DNA of 64,000 bases from Mytilus edulis (lineage: Eukaryota; Mollusca; Bivalvia; Mytilida; Mytilidae), in the NCBI RefSeq assembly GCF_963676685.1, contig NC_092351.1, positions 40,786,733 to 40,850,732 on the forward strand, read 5' to 3'. Below the pieces are notes generated by a model. That model had not been told where the DNA came from and ran no database searches. It saw only the letters and a program-made list of their open reading frames with translations. Every line of letters starts with the position of its first letter. Position 1 is the stretch's first letter. Position numbers and translations under genes: made by a program. This document shows, one piece after another, positions 37,704 to 48,795 of the stretch.

Positions 37704-40700
37704 CTACAAAATATATACAAACTTAAATAAACAACGTTATAATTAACTGTATTTTAACATTTTTAAAAGTTACAAATAACATGATAGTTTATTAAAACAG
37801 AAAATTAATTCTCGGTGATTTTAGGTGTAGGGCTATCGTGAGAAGTACAGCAATGAATGAAAGTATTTGCATTTTAAAACGTTAACGACACCGAACCAAA
37901 AACAAAACCATTGTAAAGATCAAAAACAAAACCAAGCAAGCCAAGTTTTCAAAGATTGACAGGCACCTAAAGTGTATGTAATGGGAGACAAAGACCAGGG
38001 GGGCTATTTTAACCGCAAGTCGACTAAAAACATCGCCAAAAAGAAAACGAACATAAGACAATTAAGATTTCGCAAAATATCGTCAATAACAGTTTTAAAT
38101 CACCAACTCTCCAGAGGTGACAGCATTTCAAGGTCCATTACTGACAAATGTAAAAATTGAATATTGTGTTATACTGTTTATAAGGAGAACACTCTCTACG
38201 TTTTAGAATCATATGGTGTGCATTTGGATATAGGTGATCATGCAAAAAAGAAGACATTTACTCTATCTCGATCCTTTTAGAGTTCATTGAATTCCCTCAG
38301 TTTCTATGTGTTATCTAGATTTCGTGTTTAACTACACTCGTAAGTTATTTCTTGTTGTAGGACATACAATAACAGTTAGTATATGTCCATTGTATCACAT
38401 AAAAGAGGGACGAAAGATACCAGAGGGACAGTCGAACTCATAAATCGAAAATAAACTGACAACGCCATGGCTAAAAAAATGAAAAAGACAAACAGACAAA
38501 CAATAGTACACACGACATAACTAAAGAATAAGCAACACGAACCTCATCAAAAACTAGGGGAGATCTCAGGTGCTCCGGAAGGGTAAACAGATCCTGCTCC
38601 ACATGTGGCACCCGTCGTGTTGCTTATGTGATAATAAATCCGGTAAATAGTCTTATTCGGTAGGTCACATTCATGAAAGGGAAGGGGATTGTAGTTACGA
38701 CGTAAGGAACATATCCGATATCATTTGTGAAACGGTTATTTCATAACGGTCAATCAACTCGTGATGGCGTCCGTAAAATTTACGAAGGGATAATTTCAAC
38801 TTCACCATTTGGTACTCTTGGTTTAATAGCTTCCTTGTAAGTAGCAAACCTCTATCAAGAAAATCATGAGTGGAAATGCCAGCACGGGAATATCGTATCA
38901 ATTGGGAGATATATACCCCGTATGCAGATGCTGCTGGAATGTTGCTACTTAGAAATGGAAAGTTCACAATAAGATGATGCCGAATCATTGAATCATCGGT
39001 CACGTTAATTAAAAAAAATTCACAGAATGTGAAAGTCGAAAGGAGATTCCATGAATGCTCAAAACAAAGGAGAGACATTGAAATTTGCTTCACAGGAACA
39101 GAAAGTTCATAATTCGAATGTGAAATCATTTCTTTTCTTGGCGATCCACATTCTATAGTTTCTATTTTCATCGGTGGTTTTGGTAGATTTCAAGTGCAAA
39201 GATCTAGTCAGCATCATTATCAAAGTTTGAATTATTCAGTGAGAGGACATCATCTTTATAAATAAAAGTTGTGTTAAAGGGTTATGTATTTTTTACATTC
39301 TTCTTGAGCTGCTTCTGTAGGAAGTCTGACCAACAAAACAAAAAGAAGAATTTTGTAATTAGTTTACCGATGTTCAAATCTTGAAATAGACACGATAAAA
39401 AAATCACATAAACACTGCAATTTCAAAGAAACATACTACAAATCGTAATGTAACCAATGCATGTTCGTAATTAATTTCATTTTCGCTTAAAAAAACCATC
39501 GTCAGTACAAACATTCTTTTAGAAACAAAGCAAATTAATGTTATCATTAACCTGACTGTGGTCTTACATCTGTTTGAAGACTTCAAATTGAACAAATTGA
39601 AATTGCAACTAAATAAAAATTTTATTTTGTACAGATCCCAATTATACAAACTGAAGAAATAAAACGTTATCCACCAACGAACAAGGTAAAACCATCTGCC
39701 ATATTGGTCAGTTAATCTGGGCATATATCTAACTCGAATAATGCAAGCCCTTACTGTTTCCGATTCCCTCCGCCTGTAATTGATAGTGAGCGTAATATAA
39801 AAACTGGATTATTCAGATTAGCATATATAGCTAGTTCTGTACTTGTATCAAGCGACACAATCTTTCAGTAGCTTTCTTTAAAGTAAAATTTATTGGTTTT
39901 GTAATTTTTGAAGATAAATTTAAATGAACATTTAGGTAAAATGATATTCTGAATAATGAGCATGGTTATATTGAATGATCGTTATGTGCAGCCAATTTCG
40001 TTTTATAATTAGACACTCTGAGTTCTATGCATTATACAAATGCAAAAAAAAACCATTAAGATATTAAGATTTTTTTTTCTACAGTGTGAAAGGCACATTT
40101 TTTTAAGTGTGTAAACGATAGGATATGTAGAGACGTTTAAATTATGTAAAGAAAAGTAAAAGTATGCCCTTTCTGGACTAAAAAAATGGCCTTAAATCTT
40201 TCTTTAATTCCTACAAGGATGTGTTTTAAGAATCTACTTTCTTAAGAATGTATTTAAAGAAAATGCTACTTTTGTCGCCTTTTTGCGTAAAATGTTATAT
40301 TGATGTTCTATTTGTTAATGTTTCATTCTTTTCGAACTTGGATAATATATTAAGATCCCATGCTTTATTATGAGAAAAACACACACACTTATTTAAGTTA
40401 TGTCCACAAGAACAAAATTTGCGCATAGGTAATTCCACTAACTATTGGGTGTGTTTGTGTCGTATTTATAGTGTAAAAGGATGCACTCGATTAAAATCCA
40501 TTGATTCGCTTCAAAAAGTTTCCTTTTGTTTTCATGTCTTTATTCTTAAATTATTTGTTAGTATGAAATATTTGATGTGTTCATTAATTAATGTGTATAT
40601 TTTGTATTTGTTTTGGAGAAGACGTTACTAAGTTGTAAAACTTGTGTCTGATCCTTTTGTCATTTTGAACAACAAAATATGTTTAAACTAATGTTTCATA

Positions 40701-41762
40701 CCAGAACAATATAGTTCATCCTCGCAAGATTTACAGTCACAGTCACAGTCCCAAACCCACGATGACAAAATTACTGTTTTGTCCCAGCACTCTGTATAGT
40801 TCTCTGAAATAAAGAAAGATTGGAATGGTGAAAATGTGCTAAACAGCAAAAAAACAAAAATTAATTAACAACAAACAAATGATATTTTAAGATATACACT
40901 CTTAAACAGATTTTTCTACAAGTCATTTTGAAATGACGAATAAATTTACATGTATTGCACTATTTATACATAATTAAAATTAATTATAGGTACCAGGATT
41001 ACAATTCAATACGCCAGACGCACGTAAGAAAGATTTATATGAAACAAGAATGTGTCCCCAGTACACGGATACCCCATCCGCACTATCCTTTTCTATGTTC
41101 AATAGACCGTGAAATTAGAGTAATAACTCTAATTTCGCATTTAAATTAGGGTTATAACTCTAATTTTGCATTATAATTAGGAATATCATATCATGGGGAA
41201 CATGTATACTAAGTTTCAAGTTGATTGGACTTCAACTTCATCAAAAACTACCTCGACCAAACACTTGAACCTGAAGCGGGACAGACGGACGAACTAACTA
41301 ACGGACGAACAGACGTACGGACGCACAGACCAGAAACATAATGCCCATAAATGGGGCATACAAATCATCATAAATACCAGAATTGATATTTTGTAATTGC
41401 GCCAGACGCGCGTTTCGTTTACAAAAGACTCATCAGTGACACTCGTCAAGTTAAAAAGGCCAAACAAAGCATAAAGTGGAAGAGCATGAAGGACAAACAA
41501 TCCCTAAAAGTTTTTGCCAAATACAGTTAAGGTAATCCTGAGGTAGAAAAAGCCTGAGTATTTCAAAAATACAAAGGTTTGTAAACAGTTAATTTATAAT
41601 TATGACCATATCAATGAATATTCAAGCTTATTTTAATTTTATTTAAAGAAAACGGTCTTTATTCTTCTTACCTTTGATCTGATGATTGAGTGCTTCATAT
41701 GGCAGAATGAATACAAATGCCAGTACTACAAGTGTTAACAAGCACTTAAACTCAAATGCCAT
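37498..41762 (-). CDS. Small secreted cysteine-rich protein with coiled-coil tail, three exons, 132 aa, unrecognised
   Basis: Exons on the minus strand: 41762-41672, 40803-40702 and 37703-37498 (91 + 102 + 206 = 399 nt, exactly 133 codons). All borders are AG/GT and both introns are phase 1. Residues 1-25 form a signal peptide ('MAFEFKCLLTLVVLAFVFIL', cleavage probably near 'YEA'). Residues 31-63 carry an N-glycosylation sequon (NYT, 32-34) and six Cys (36, 50, 52, 54, 57, 63) around 'WDCDCDCKSC'. Residues 81-122 show a hydrophobic 3-4 pattern ('VSKVTEQIDVVG', 'AQELKRELEALR'), so a coiled coil is likely, perhaps for oligomerisation. The tail is basic ('RYRRMN'). I do not recognise the family. 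The layout recalls the N-terminal part of molluscan C1q-domain proteins, but no C1q domain follows. Exact frame closure over three exons is the main support. Confidence 0.75.
38401..39000 (-). mobile_element. RT element family P, 5'-truncated copy in an intron
   Basis: The minus strand reads 'VNFPFLSSNIPAASAYGVYI', then 'FLDRGLLLTRKLLNQEYQ' and 'LRKFYGRHHELIDRY'. It is open to the end and followed by the family's 3' region and terminus at 38401. Sequence upstream of about 39000 (frame to 39171) is unrelated to the RT element and unrecognised. It lies within intron 2 of the secreted-protein gene. Confidence 0.75.
40702..40803 (-). CDS. Secreted-protein exon 2: cysteine cluster
   Basis: The acceptor is 'tttatttcag'; the donor is 'tgttctg|gtatga'. 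The exon encodes 'ENYTECWDKTVI' to 'CEDELYCS'. The (GTCACA)n-like stretch coding 'DCDCDC' is a short internal repeat. Confidence 0.75.
41045..41540. repeat. Dispersed mussel repeat followed by an S5 copy
   Basis: 41045-41350 reads 'aatgtgtccccagtacac', then a twice-repeated 'ataactctaatttcgcat'-like block (41115-41180), 'tttcaagttgattggactt' and a GACGGAC-rich end. 41362-41530 is S5 on the minus strand ('cgccagacgcgcgtttcg', 'agactcatcagtgacac'). Confidence 0.65.
41672..41762 (-). CDS. Secreted-protein exon 1: signal peptide
   Basis: The ATG is preceded by nine bases and a 'tatttccag' acceptor (AG at 41773-41772), so the 5' leader is spliced. The donor is 'caaag|gtaag'. Confidence 0.75.
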
Positions 41763-42019
41763 TTTCTATTTCTGGAAATACATTTACATATTTAATGAAT
41801 GCATGAGTTAAAAGCTTTAAATTCCTGATACATTTATCGCTGTACTCCCATTTAGGAATACCATATTGTACATTTTGTGACCGTTGATGAATTTTCGAAG
41901 AACTGAATTCTAAAACGTTGTTGAACTGTTCATGTTTTTTACAATACACGATATTGTAGATATTTGATAAAATCTATAGAAATGTATCTTAGATTCACCT
42001 TGGGGAATAAGAATTGGCA

Positions 42020-42610
42020 AACTACTAGAAATATTTTAATTTAACACTATCAGTATGTATAATGTGTAAACAATCAGATTTACAAACCTTAGGGGTCTTA
42101 TGAACTATGAAGGTATTCAGAACAAATACTACGCTGTTCCTCATCATACTACCTCTTAAAAGTACATATACAATATTTATGATTTAATAAGAGTAAATAT
42201 CAGTGGACACGAATGATTACTTGGTTAATTGGGGAATGAAATTCAAATATGGGAATTGGAAACAATATAATAATTCTTGGTGATACAAATGGATGCTAAA
42301 TCTTCAGTTTAAAGGCATATATTTTAAGCTGTTCATTATTTGTTAGAGTGATAATGCCTTATTCAATGTTACCAAGAAACAATTCATTACATATACACAC
42401 ATTGTGTTACGTACTTTTAGGTTTTGTTGTATATTGGTTAATTTCTTTTATGTGTTTAGATTTTCAATATAATTGGTATATATATAATTAAAAAAAAATC
42501 AAAGCAAGGGTAACTTAGAAATGACGGAAATGTGGTACCATAGAGTAAATATTCTTGCACATGTTAAGTTATTTAAAGTGTTCTTACTTTTATCCAATAG
42601 ATATTACAAT
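42020..42610. repeat. Intron segment homologous to the 45.8-46.1 kb duplication
   Basis: 42020-42170 matches 45797-45945 ('agtatgtataatgtg' and 'acaatcagat'). 42546-42610 matches 46033-46098 ('aagttatttaaagtgttctt', 'tatccaat'). Order and orientation are the same, which shows that the region upstream of the signal-peptide exon was duplicated. Confidence 0.6.
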
Positions 42611-42699
42611 AAAAGTAGTTTATAAATCAAGCCTCATTGCGCTCTATTCGGAAAATATGAACATCACGTATGAAATACTGTAATTGTATCAGAAAAGAG

Positions 42700-43375
42700 G
42701 GCATTATTTATCCGATATACCTTACTTTGATAGTAAAACGCATAAGATTTTGACACTTAAGGTAGATCATAAGTGAATATTTTTTGAGACAGAATTTTCT
42801 TATTTTTAGCCAGAATGAAGATTTTAATATGCTCTTTTCAAAAATATAATAAAAAGGAGGGGTCACCGTGTTATTTTTCAAGCTATGAGTCGTCAAAAAT
42901 TGCCTAAATTTGGTTAGATTGTTCATGGAAAAACACATTTGTGTGCATAAAAAAAAATCTATGAGATAGAATTTTGAAATAAATTGTGAAAAGATAGGTT
43001 TTGTAATATGTTTTAAGAAAATAAAAAGAAAAAATGGTGTCACCGAACTTGTTTTCTTGCTACAAGTAAAAAGAAAAAAATTCCCTATCTGTCCAGTATA
43101 ATTTTTGTACTAAAAGAGTTATCTTCCCTTAAATGACTCGTTTGAAAAAAATGATTATAAAAGCAAGAAAATTGATATTTGTTTAAATATTTTGAATTAT
43201 ACAATAAATTGGCAAGTTTTTTTTATATTACTAAACAGTATAACCATTAAATTGCAAATCTGTCTTCAAATTTGCAGATTTAGGCAAATAACTAGACCGA
43301 TTTTTTACTGTGATTGTTCAATCCAAGATGGCGGTATACCATGAATCTACCTTAAATGATTAATTCCTAAATGGT
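42700..43375. repeat. Dispersed repeat with inverted ends
   Basis: Its left part has 'cttaaggtagatcat' and its right part 'aagatggcggtataccatg' then 'aatctacctt', a partial reverse complement. The middle has 'agagttatcttcccttaa', a phrase I know from dispersed mussel repeats. No gene. Confidence 0.45.
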
Positions 43376-45177
43376 TGCACCAAAACTGTTTAGGAGAACA
43401 GATATGTTTGTAGTTCTTATTTACGGGATGCACATATCAAGCAAATCATGTTTCGTGTAAGTTAGAAAGTCAATACAATTGTACGTTTGAAGCCAATGCC
43501 CGCGCTTGTTGTAGAAAAATGAATGTTCCTAGTAGCAAAATTAGGTTAAACAAAGAAGATCCAACAATTCATTTCTTTTAAAACAAAATGTAATTATTTG
43601 AAACTTATTTTATCGCTGTTATTGGACTTTTTCTTTAAACAAAAACTTAGTCTATAATCATTATTTCTTATCATGATAACGTATTTTAATCATTTATACC
43701 AAATACAAGAAGAATGTGTTATACAATTGAAAACATATTCAACCTTTCTATACACAAAAAAACCCTGTCGAGATTGAAATGTCTACTGTTACATTTAAAA
43801 GCTTGTCGACCGGCTTTCTGTAGTTCCAAAATACAAATTATAATACGATAGCTATACACGTTTAACCGTTATGCAAATAATATGTTATAGAAAAGATGAA
43901 AAATAAACAAAGCAAGAAAGCAGGAGGACAAAACTAGAAGATTTGTGGTTTTGATCATTTTGTTGGTGTTGCATAGTACCGATCTGATGATTAAATACCG
44001 TATAAACTGATGTTTTTGAAATTTAATTTAGTTATTTACTTTTAAGATCCATTTATGGGTGTTGACAGGTACAGTCTCAAAATTGCAGCTGAGGTGAGAG
44101 TTTTTTTAGTACATGTAGGAGGCCTCATTGGGACTTACAGAAACATGAATGTGAATTTTTTTGTTATCATTTTCTCCTTGATGAATAAACGACAATACAG
44201 CTATATATTTAAAATATATATATATACATATAAACAAACAAGCAATAATTCTGAAAGGGGCACTAGCTGCCAAATTCATGGTCACCGATTTGACTCAAAT
44301 TCTCATATTTTATTTATAACAATATAAAACATTTTCCAAACTATTAAAAGTATAAAATAACAATATACAGGACATGGTCTCAATAAGATGTAGCTGCGTT
44401 TCGTGTGAATTTTAGCCAGGACGCCATCTTGTTAACTATCGAGTTGACCTTCTATGACAATATAAGCGATGAAAACATAAACATATATATAAAATAGATT
44501 CAGCAACTCGTGCAACTTGGATTTTTATACATCTGTTTAATTTTGTATTATAGATTAAAAATGTATGTTTATCGCCGTTTTTACCTTTATGAGAATGATT
44601 TTTGTGGATCGAATCAGTCAATCAAATTATTTACCTTGTTTCACTTTCAATGTTGACATTCTTTTCCTTTAACCGTACACGGACAATGCATGTGTTATTC
44701 TATCTCTTTCTATGGGGTTAAATTGGAGTTCACATGAATACGGATTTAATGAGGTCGAATTCTTCACTTGCAAGTGAATAATTCATTATCAATGTTTATT
44801 AGCCTTATTTGACAAATAGGAACCCTTTTAGCTTATAAAAGCAAATTATTATTTCACTATTTCACTTTCATTAATGATTGAACAAAAAAAAAATCATACT
44901 TAAAAAGATTTTTTTATATATCTCGTAGCTAGTGTCCCTTTAACATTATTCACAGTTTTACTTTTTCTGTATATTTTTTCTCACTTAAGAAATATGCCCT
45001 TTAGACAGTGTATGCCTTGTGCTTAATTTGTTTTTAGATTTAGCACGTAAAAATTGACAATTATTTTTCTTCATAACTTTTTCTTCAATTGATTATTCAT
45101 TTAATTCATTAAAATTCATCGAATTAATGTACGATTATTAATTTCAAAATGTAAAAAAGAAACCACTCTCCACTTAC

Positions 45178-45242
45178 TTCTGTAAAGGTATTTAAATCCT
45201 CCAGGATTTCTGATTTTAATATTTTATGTTTCCCCTTTTATA
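45178..45242 (-). promoter_or_regulatory. TATA box and short first exon, module 1
   Basis: This is a duplicate of the module at 46318-46380: TATAAAAG at 45242-45235, the same 'cctggaggatttaaatacc' segment, then 'agaa' and GTAAGT at 45177. TATA box, leader and donor are conserved while the surrounding sequence has diverged, which hints at selection. Confidence 0.55.
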
Positions 45243-46317
45243 GTATTCTAGTATCAGTGCGAATGATTCAATAAGTATGTTTTTTTTTAATTTCCCACGG
45301 CAGTTAATATAACAAATAAATCGGGTCAACATATACACTGATATACAGCTGTGGTCAAGATTTATCAAATAGATACATAATTCGTTTCGATTTTGCATAA
45401 AAAGTATCACGAATTTTTTTCCGCAGTTTTACTTTTTTGGTATGTTTTTTCTCTCTTAAAAGATATGCCTTTTAGACAGTTTATGCCTTGTGCTTAAAAA
45501 ATTTATTTAAATTTAGCACGTAAAAATTGACAATTATTTTTCTTCATAACTTTTTATTCAATTGAGTATTCATTTAACTTCTTTATGATGGACAGTAATA
45601 GCAGCCACATTCGATCTCTTGATCTATTCATGAATTCGAAAACGGAAAAACTCATCAAAAAGTAGAATAACGAAAATACTTAATATTCTAAATGGAAGGT
45701 ATCTAAGCAAATGGCAAAACCAAAAGCTAAAACACATCTTAGAATGGATAAGAACTGTCATAATCCTGACTTGGTGCTTGGGGATGAGAATTTGTAAAGT
45801 ACAATAAATATTTAAATATGACGCTATTAGTATGTATAATGTATATACAATCAGATACACACAACTAAGGGATCCCATGATTTTAATCATAGCAAATACA
45901 ACGTTGTTCTTGATCATTCCCGTATTTACAAGTACATCTTTAATTTCGATGGTTCATTCATGGCCGATACATTTTTGAACATCGTCGGACCAGAATGCTT
46001 CTTTGGTAAAGCCACTTCGTGAACACCCTTTTTTGGTAAATATTTTTTACAAGTTAAGTTATTCAATGTGTTCTTGCTATTATCCATACGAAATTACAAT
46101 AACCACTGTAACCACTTAAAGAGACATCTCTAACGATTAGAATTAAGGATATCATCACTGGTCAGCTGTTGTTGTTTTTTTTGCTGCCTTATAATTTTAA
46201 TTACTAACTTATGTGCGTTCGTTTATATAACTTTATTCAACCTAATCGCATTTATGTATCTTTATTTTTGTTCAAAATGTAAAAGAAATAACCCCTTTTT
46301 TGGTGAGTATCACTTAC

Positions 46318-46380
46318 CTCTGTAAAGGTATTTAAATCCTCCAGGATTTCTGATTGCATTAGTTAAGTTCCCCTTTTATA
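46318..46380 (-). promoter_or_regulatory. TATA box and short first exon, module 2
   Basis: On the minus strand TATAAAAG (46380-46373) is followed, about 30 bases later, by the expected start site near 46350. A short segment 'gaggatttaaatacctttac' then leads to 'agag' and a GTAAGT donor at 46317. It has no ATG in a useful frame. It fits a non-coding leader exon for the secreted-protein gene, whose first coding exon begins with an acceptor at 41773. The link is inferred from strand, order and splice sites. Confidence 0.55.
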
Positions 46381-46840
46381 GTATTCAAGTTAGAGTGCGA
46401 ATGATTCAAGGTATTCGTGTTTTTGTTTAATTGCCTAAGGCAGTTAATATAACAAATAAATAAAGTCAAAATATACAGCAGTGGTCAAGATTAAGCAAAG
46501 AGATACATATTTCGTTTCAATTTTGCATAAAAAGTAATCACGATTTTTTTTACGCAGTGTTCTTTGTTATATTTCTTTTCTTCTTCTCAAACTCATAATG
46601 CACTTTAGATAGTGTATGCCTTGTACTTATATTTTTGTTTAGATTTAGCACGTCATATTTTTTTTAAATTTGTTATTAATTTTATTTCATTACAATGGAC
46701 CTTAAAATCAGCAACATTCGATCTATTCCGGAATTTGAAAAACATAAAAACTCACTAAAAAGTAAAATAACAAAAATACTCTAAACGGAAAGTCCCTAAG
46801 CAAATGGCAAAACCAATAGGTAAAAATATGAAAAAAAGAA

Positions 46841-48048
46841 AGATACCAGGCATAGAATTTGAAACCAAGGCGCACATTTAGTCTACATAATGATTGATTA
46901 GTGGTGCTCGAATGAAAAGCGCTGAAAGGTCAAACCAAATACAAATTCAATAGAGCATTAAACACAGGAATTTCATAGAGGTTTGGATATATACGGCTAA
47001 TGCAAATCATGACTGAGGTAGATATTTCATGTTATTCAACATTTCATAACAGCATAAAATTCATAGGTAAATAAAATATCAATAACGAAAACTTATTTTG
47101 CGTTCGGTTTGTTTTTTTTACCAACCAAAGTTTACTTACACGACAACCTAGAAACTATAAATTATTTGATCTTCGAAAAAAAAAGCGACAAGAAATAATT
47201 TATAGTTTGATGATTTCTTTTTAAAAACCCGTTTCTGTTTATTGAAAATTGTCATGCTTATCTTTCAGACAACGTTGAAATTCATCACACTGTCTCCCCG
47301 TTTCTTCATTTACAAAATATTCGTTATTGCGTATTACTTTAAAAAACATTCGTGCGATTGACGAAATATTGGATGATAACATCACTCTGTTTTCGACTGC
47401 TTTGTCATTGAAAATGCAATGGCTTTCCTAATAACATTAGACTTGACAATCATTGTTGCTCCGAGTACAATTGCATTCCTGACGCGACAAGGTCATCCAG
47501 TCCTTTTTTAAAGGCGGTTCCCGACCCAAGATAAAGGGAAGGGAGGTGGTTCCAACTATATGTCCCAATTCAAATGCATTGATCGTTTCAAAACAGGAGG
47601 TTCAAACCTACGGACCCCACTGGATACGCCACTGCGCGATACATATTTTTTGTGTGGATGCAAGGCTACTTTAAATACCATATTTCCAACAAAATCATGT
47701 TTACAAGTTTTGCCATAATGTTAAAATAAAACACAATTATTCTCCCATGATAATTTGTAAAATAGTATTAACCCACAAGGACAAATTTTAAAGTCAACAG
47801 TGCACTTTCTTCCAGACCTTGCATTTAAATGAAAATATAATTTAGAACATTTTTTGCGTTTTATTTTCTTTGATAAGAAAAGCTTAAACAAATTTTGAAC
47901 GCAATCAATGTATTACTGTTTGAATATTGCAATGGACCCGTATCATCATAGACAAAACTTTTGAGGTCTCCAGGGGCAGACAATAGATTGTTCCTAGGAA
48001 CGGATATTCCAGACGACCATGATTGTTTTATATCTTCAGTTTGCAATC
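46841..48048. other. Intergenic region upstream of the cGAS-like gene
   Basis: 46845-46960 is an S5 relative on the minus strand. The 61-aa frame at 47861-48046 (minus) has no recognised resemblance. Nothing else supported. Confidence 0.45.
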
Positions 48049-48074
48049 ACTTTTCACTTCCGCTTTCGTTTTCA
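48049..48074 (-). promoter_or_regulatory. ISRE/IRF-like element upstream of the cGAS-like gene
   Basis: Read on the minus strand, four purine cores GAAA, GAAA, GGAA and GAAA follow one another with exactly two bases between them (AC, GC, GT). This fits the IRF/ISRE consensus GAAANNGAAANN, extended. It sits 45-70 bases before the splice donor of the presumed leader exon (48119), where a proximal promoter would lie. Function is inferred. Confidence 0.55.
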
Positions 48075-48119
48075 AAGTACGATTACAAATTACCATAAAC
48101 GATTAATTCGAGCTTTGAG
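48075..48119 (+). other. Presumed non-coding leader exon of the cGAS-like gene (3' border firm, start unknown)
   Basis: 'agctttgag' followed by GTAAGT (48120) makes a strong donor. The matching acceptor 'tatcatacag' ends at 48787, eight bases before the ATG. The start of transcription cannot be fixed; no TATA box is seen. Confidence 0.5.
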
Positions 48120-48795
48120 GTAAGTAAAATTACAAAATTGATATGTTTCTATAAGTATATTTGTGGAATAGTTTGCAATGTTATCATTTTTTCTCCTCTC
48201 AGATATTTCCAAACTTCTAAAGTTGTCAAGATATTTTCATTTTCAATAATTTGGCCTAGAACATCATTTAAAAGACATATTTAGTGCTCTGAAATTGGTA
48301 CAGTTAATGTTATTTTTGTTATATTTTTAGTCCTGCCAAACAGGTTGCTATATCGACTTAGTATGAAATATAATTCGAAAATTGAAATTATAACCCACTA
48401 GATAATGATTACATTTAAATGGTGCATGTATTTCTATTTATTATTATCAGATTTTAACGGTTTAATGTCGAAGACTGTTATTGACTAGTATAGAATTTCA
48501 TCTATGAATGGTGTTTTATATTGTCAACATTAGCTCAAGCAGAAAAAGGATTTTTTAACGATTTTATTTATTTGGCTACGGGATTTGTTTTTATCTTGGT
48601 GGTTTATATCATGCAAGACAAACGGGAAAGTAGCTACAAAAATAATTCTAAATATATTGCATATCTTAAATATTTAATTAGAGTTCTTTATTGATTTGTT
48701 AAGTTTGATTTCAAATTGATTTTGCATTATTGATATATTCAGTTTAATAGCTTTTTCAAAATCATTATATCTATATTTATCATACAGGGCATATT

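Larger units (their letters stand above)
44940..46840. repeat. Three tandem, diverged duplication units
   Basis: Units start at about 44948, 45420 and 46552 ('cagttttactttttctg', 'cagttttacttttttggt', 'cagtgttctttgttat') and share 'gtgtatgccttgtgctta', 'tttagcacgtaaaaattgac' and 'cttcataactttttattc'. Units 1 and 2 each contain a TATA-box plus first-exon module. The end of each unit has 'cagttaatataacaaata' and 'gattttgcataaaaagta'. S4 fragments are inserted at 45650-45800 and 46745-46830. Confidence 0.75.

Noticed and set aside
39001-39171. Minus-strand frame MKIETIECGS onwards fused to the RT element
   Set aside because: The fusion looks like chance read-through into a 5'-truncated copy. 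No splice or promoter signal supports it as a gene.
44610-44660. Minus-strand ATG frame (MSTLKVKQ) with a following GTAAAT, as a possible alternative first coding exon of the secreted-protein gene
   Set aside because: It would not add a signal peptide, has no TATA box, and is not duplicated in the neighbouring modules.
47861-48046. 61-aa minus-strand frame next to the cGAS-like promoter
   Set aside because: No recognised motif, no splice signals, and it borders the presumed promoter of the opposite gene.
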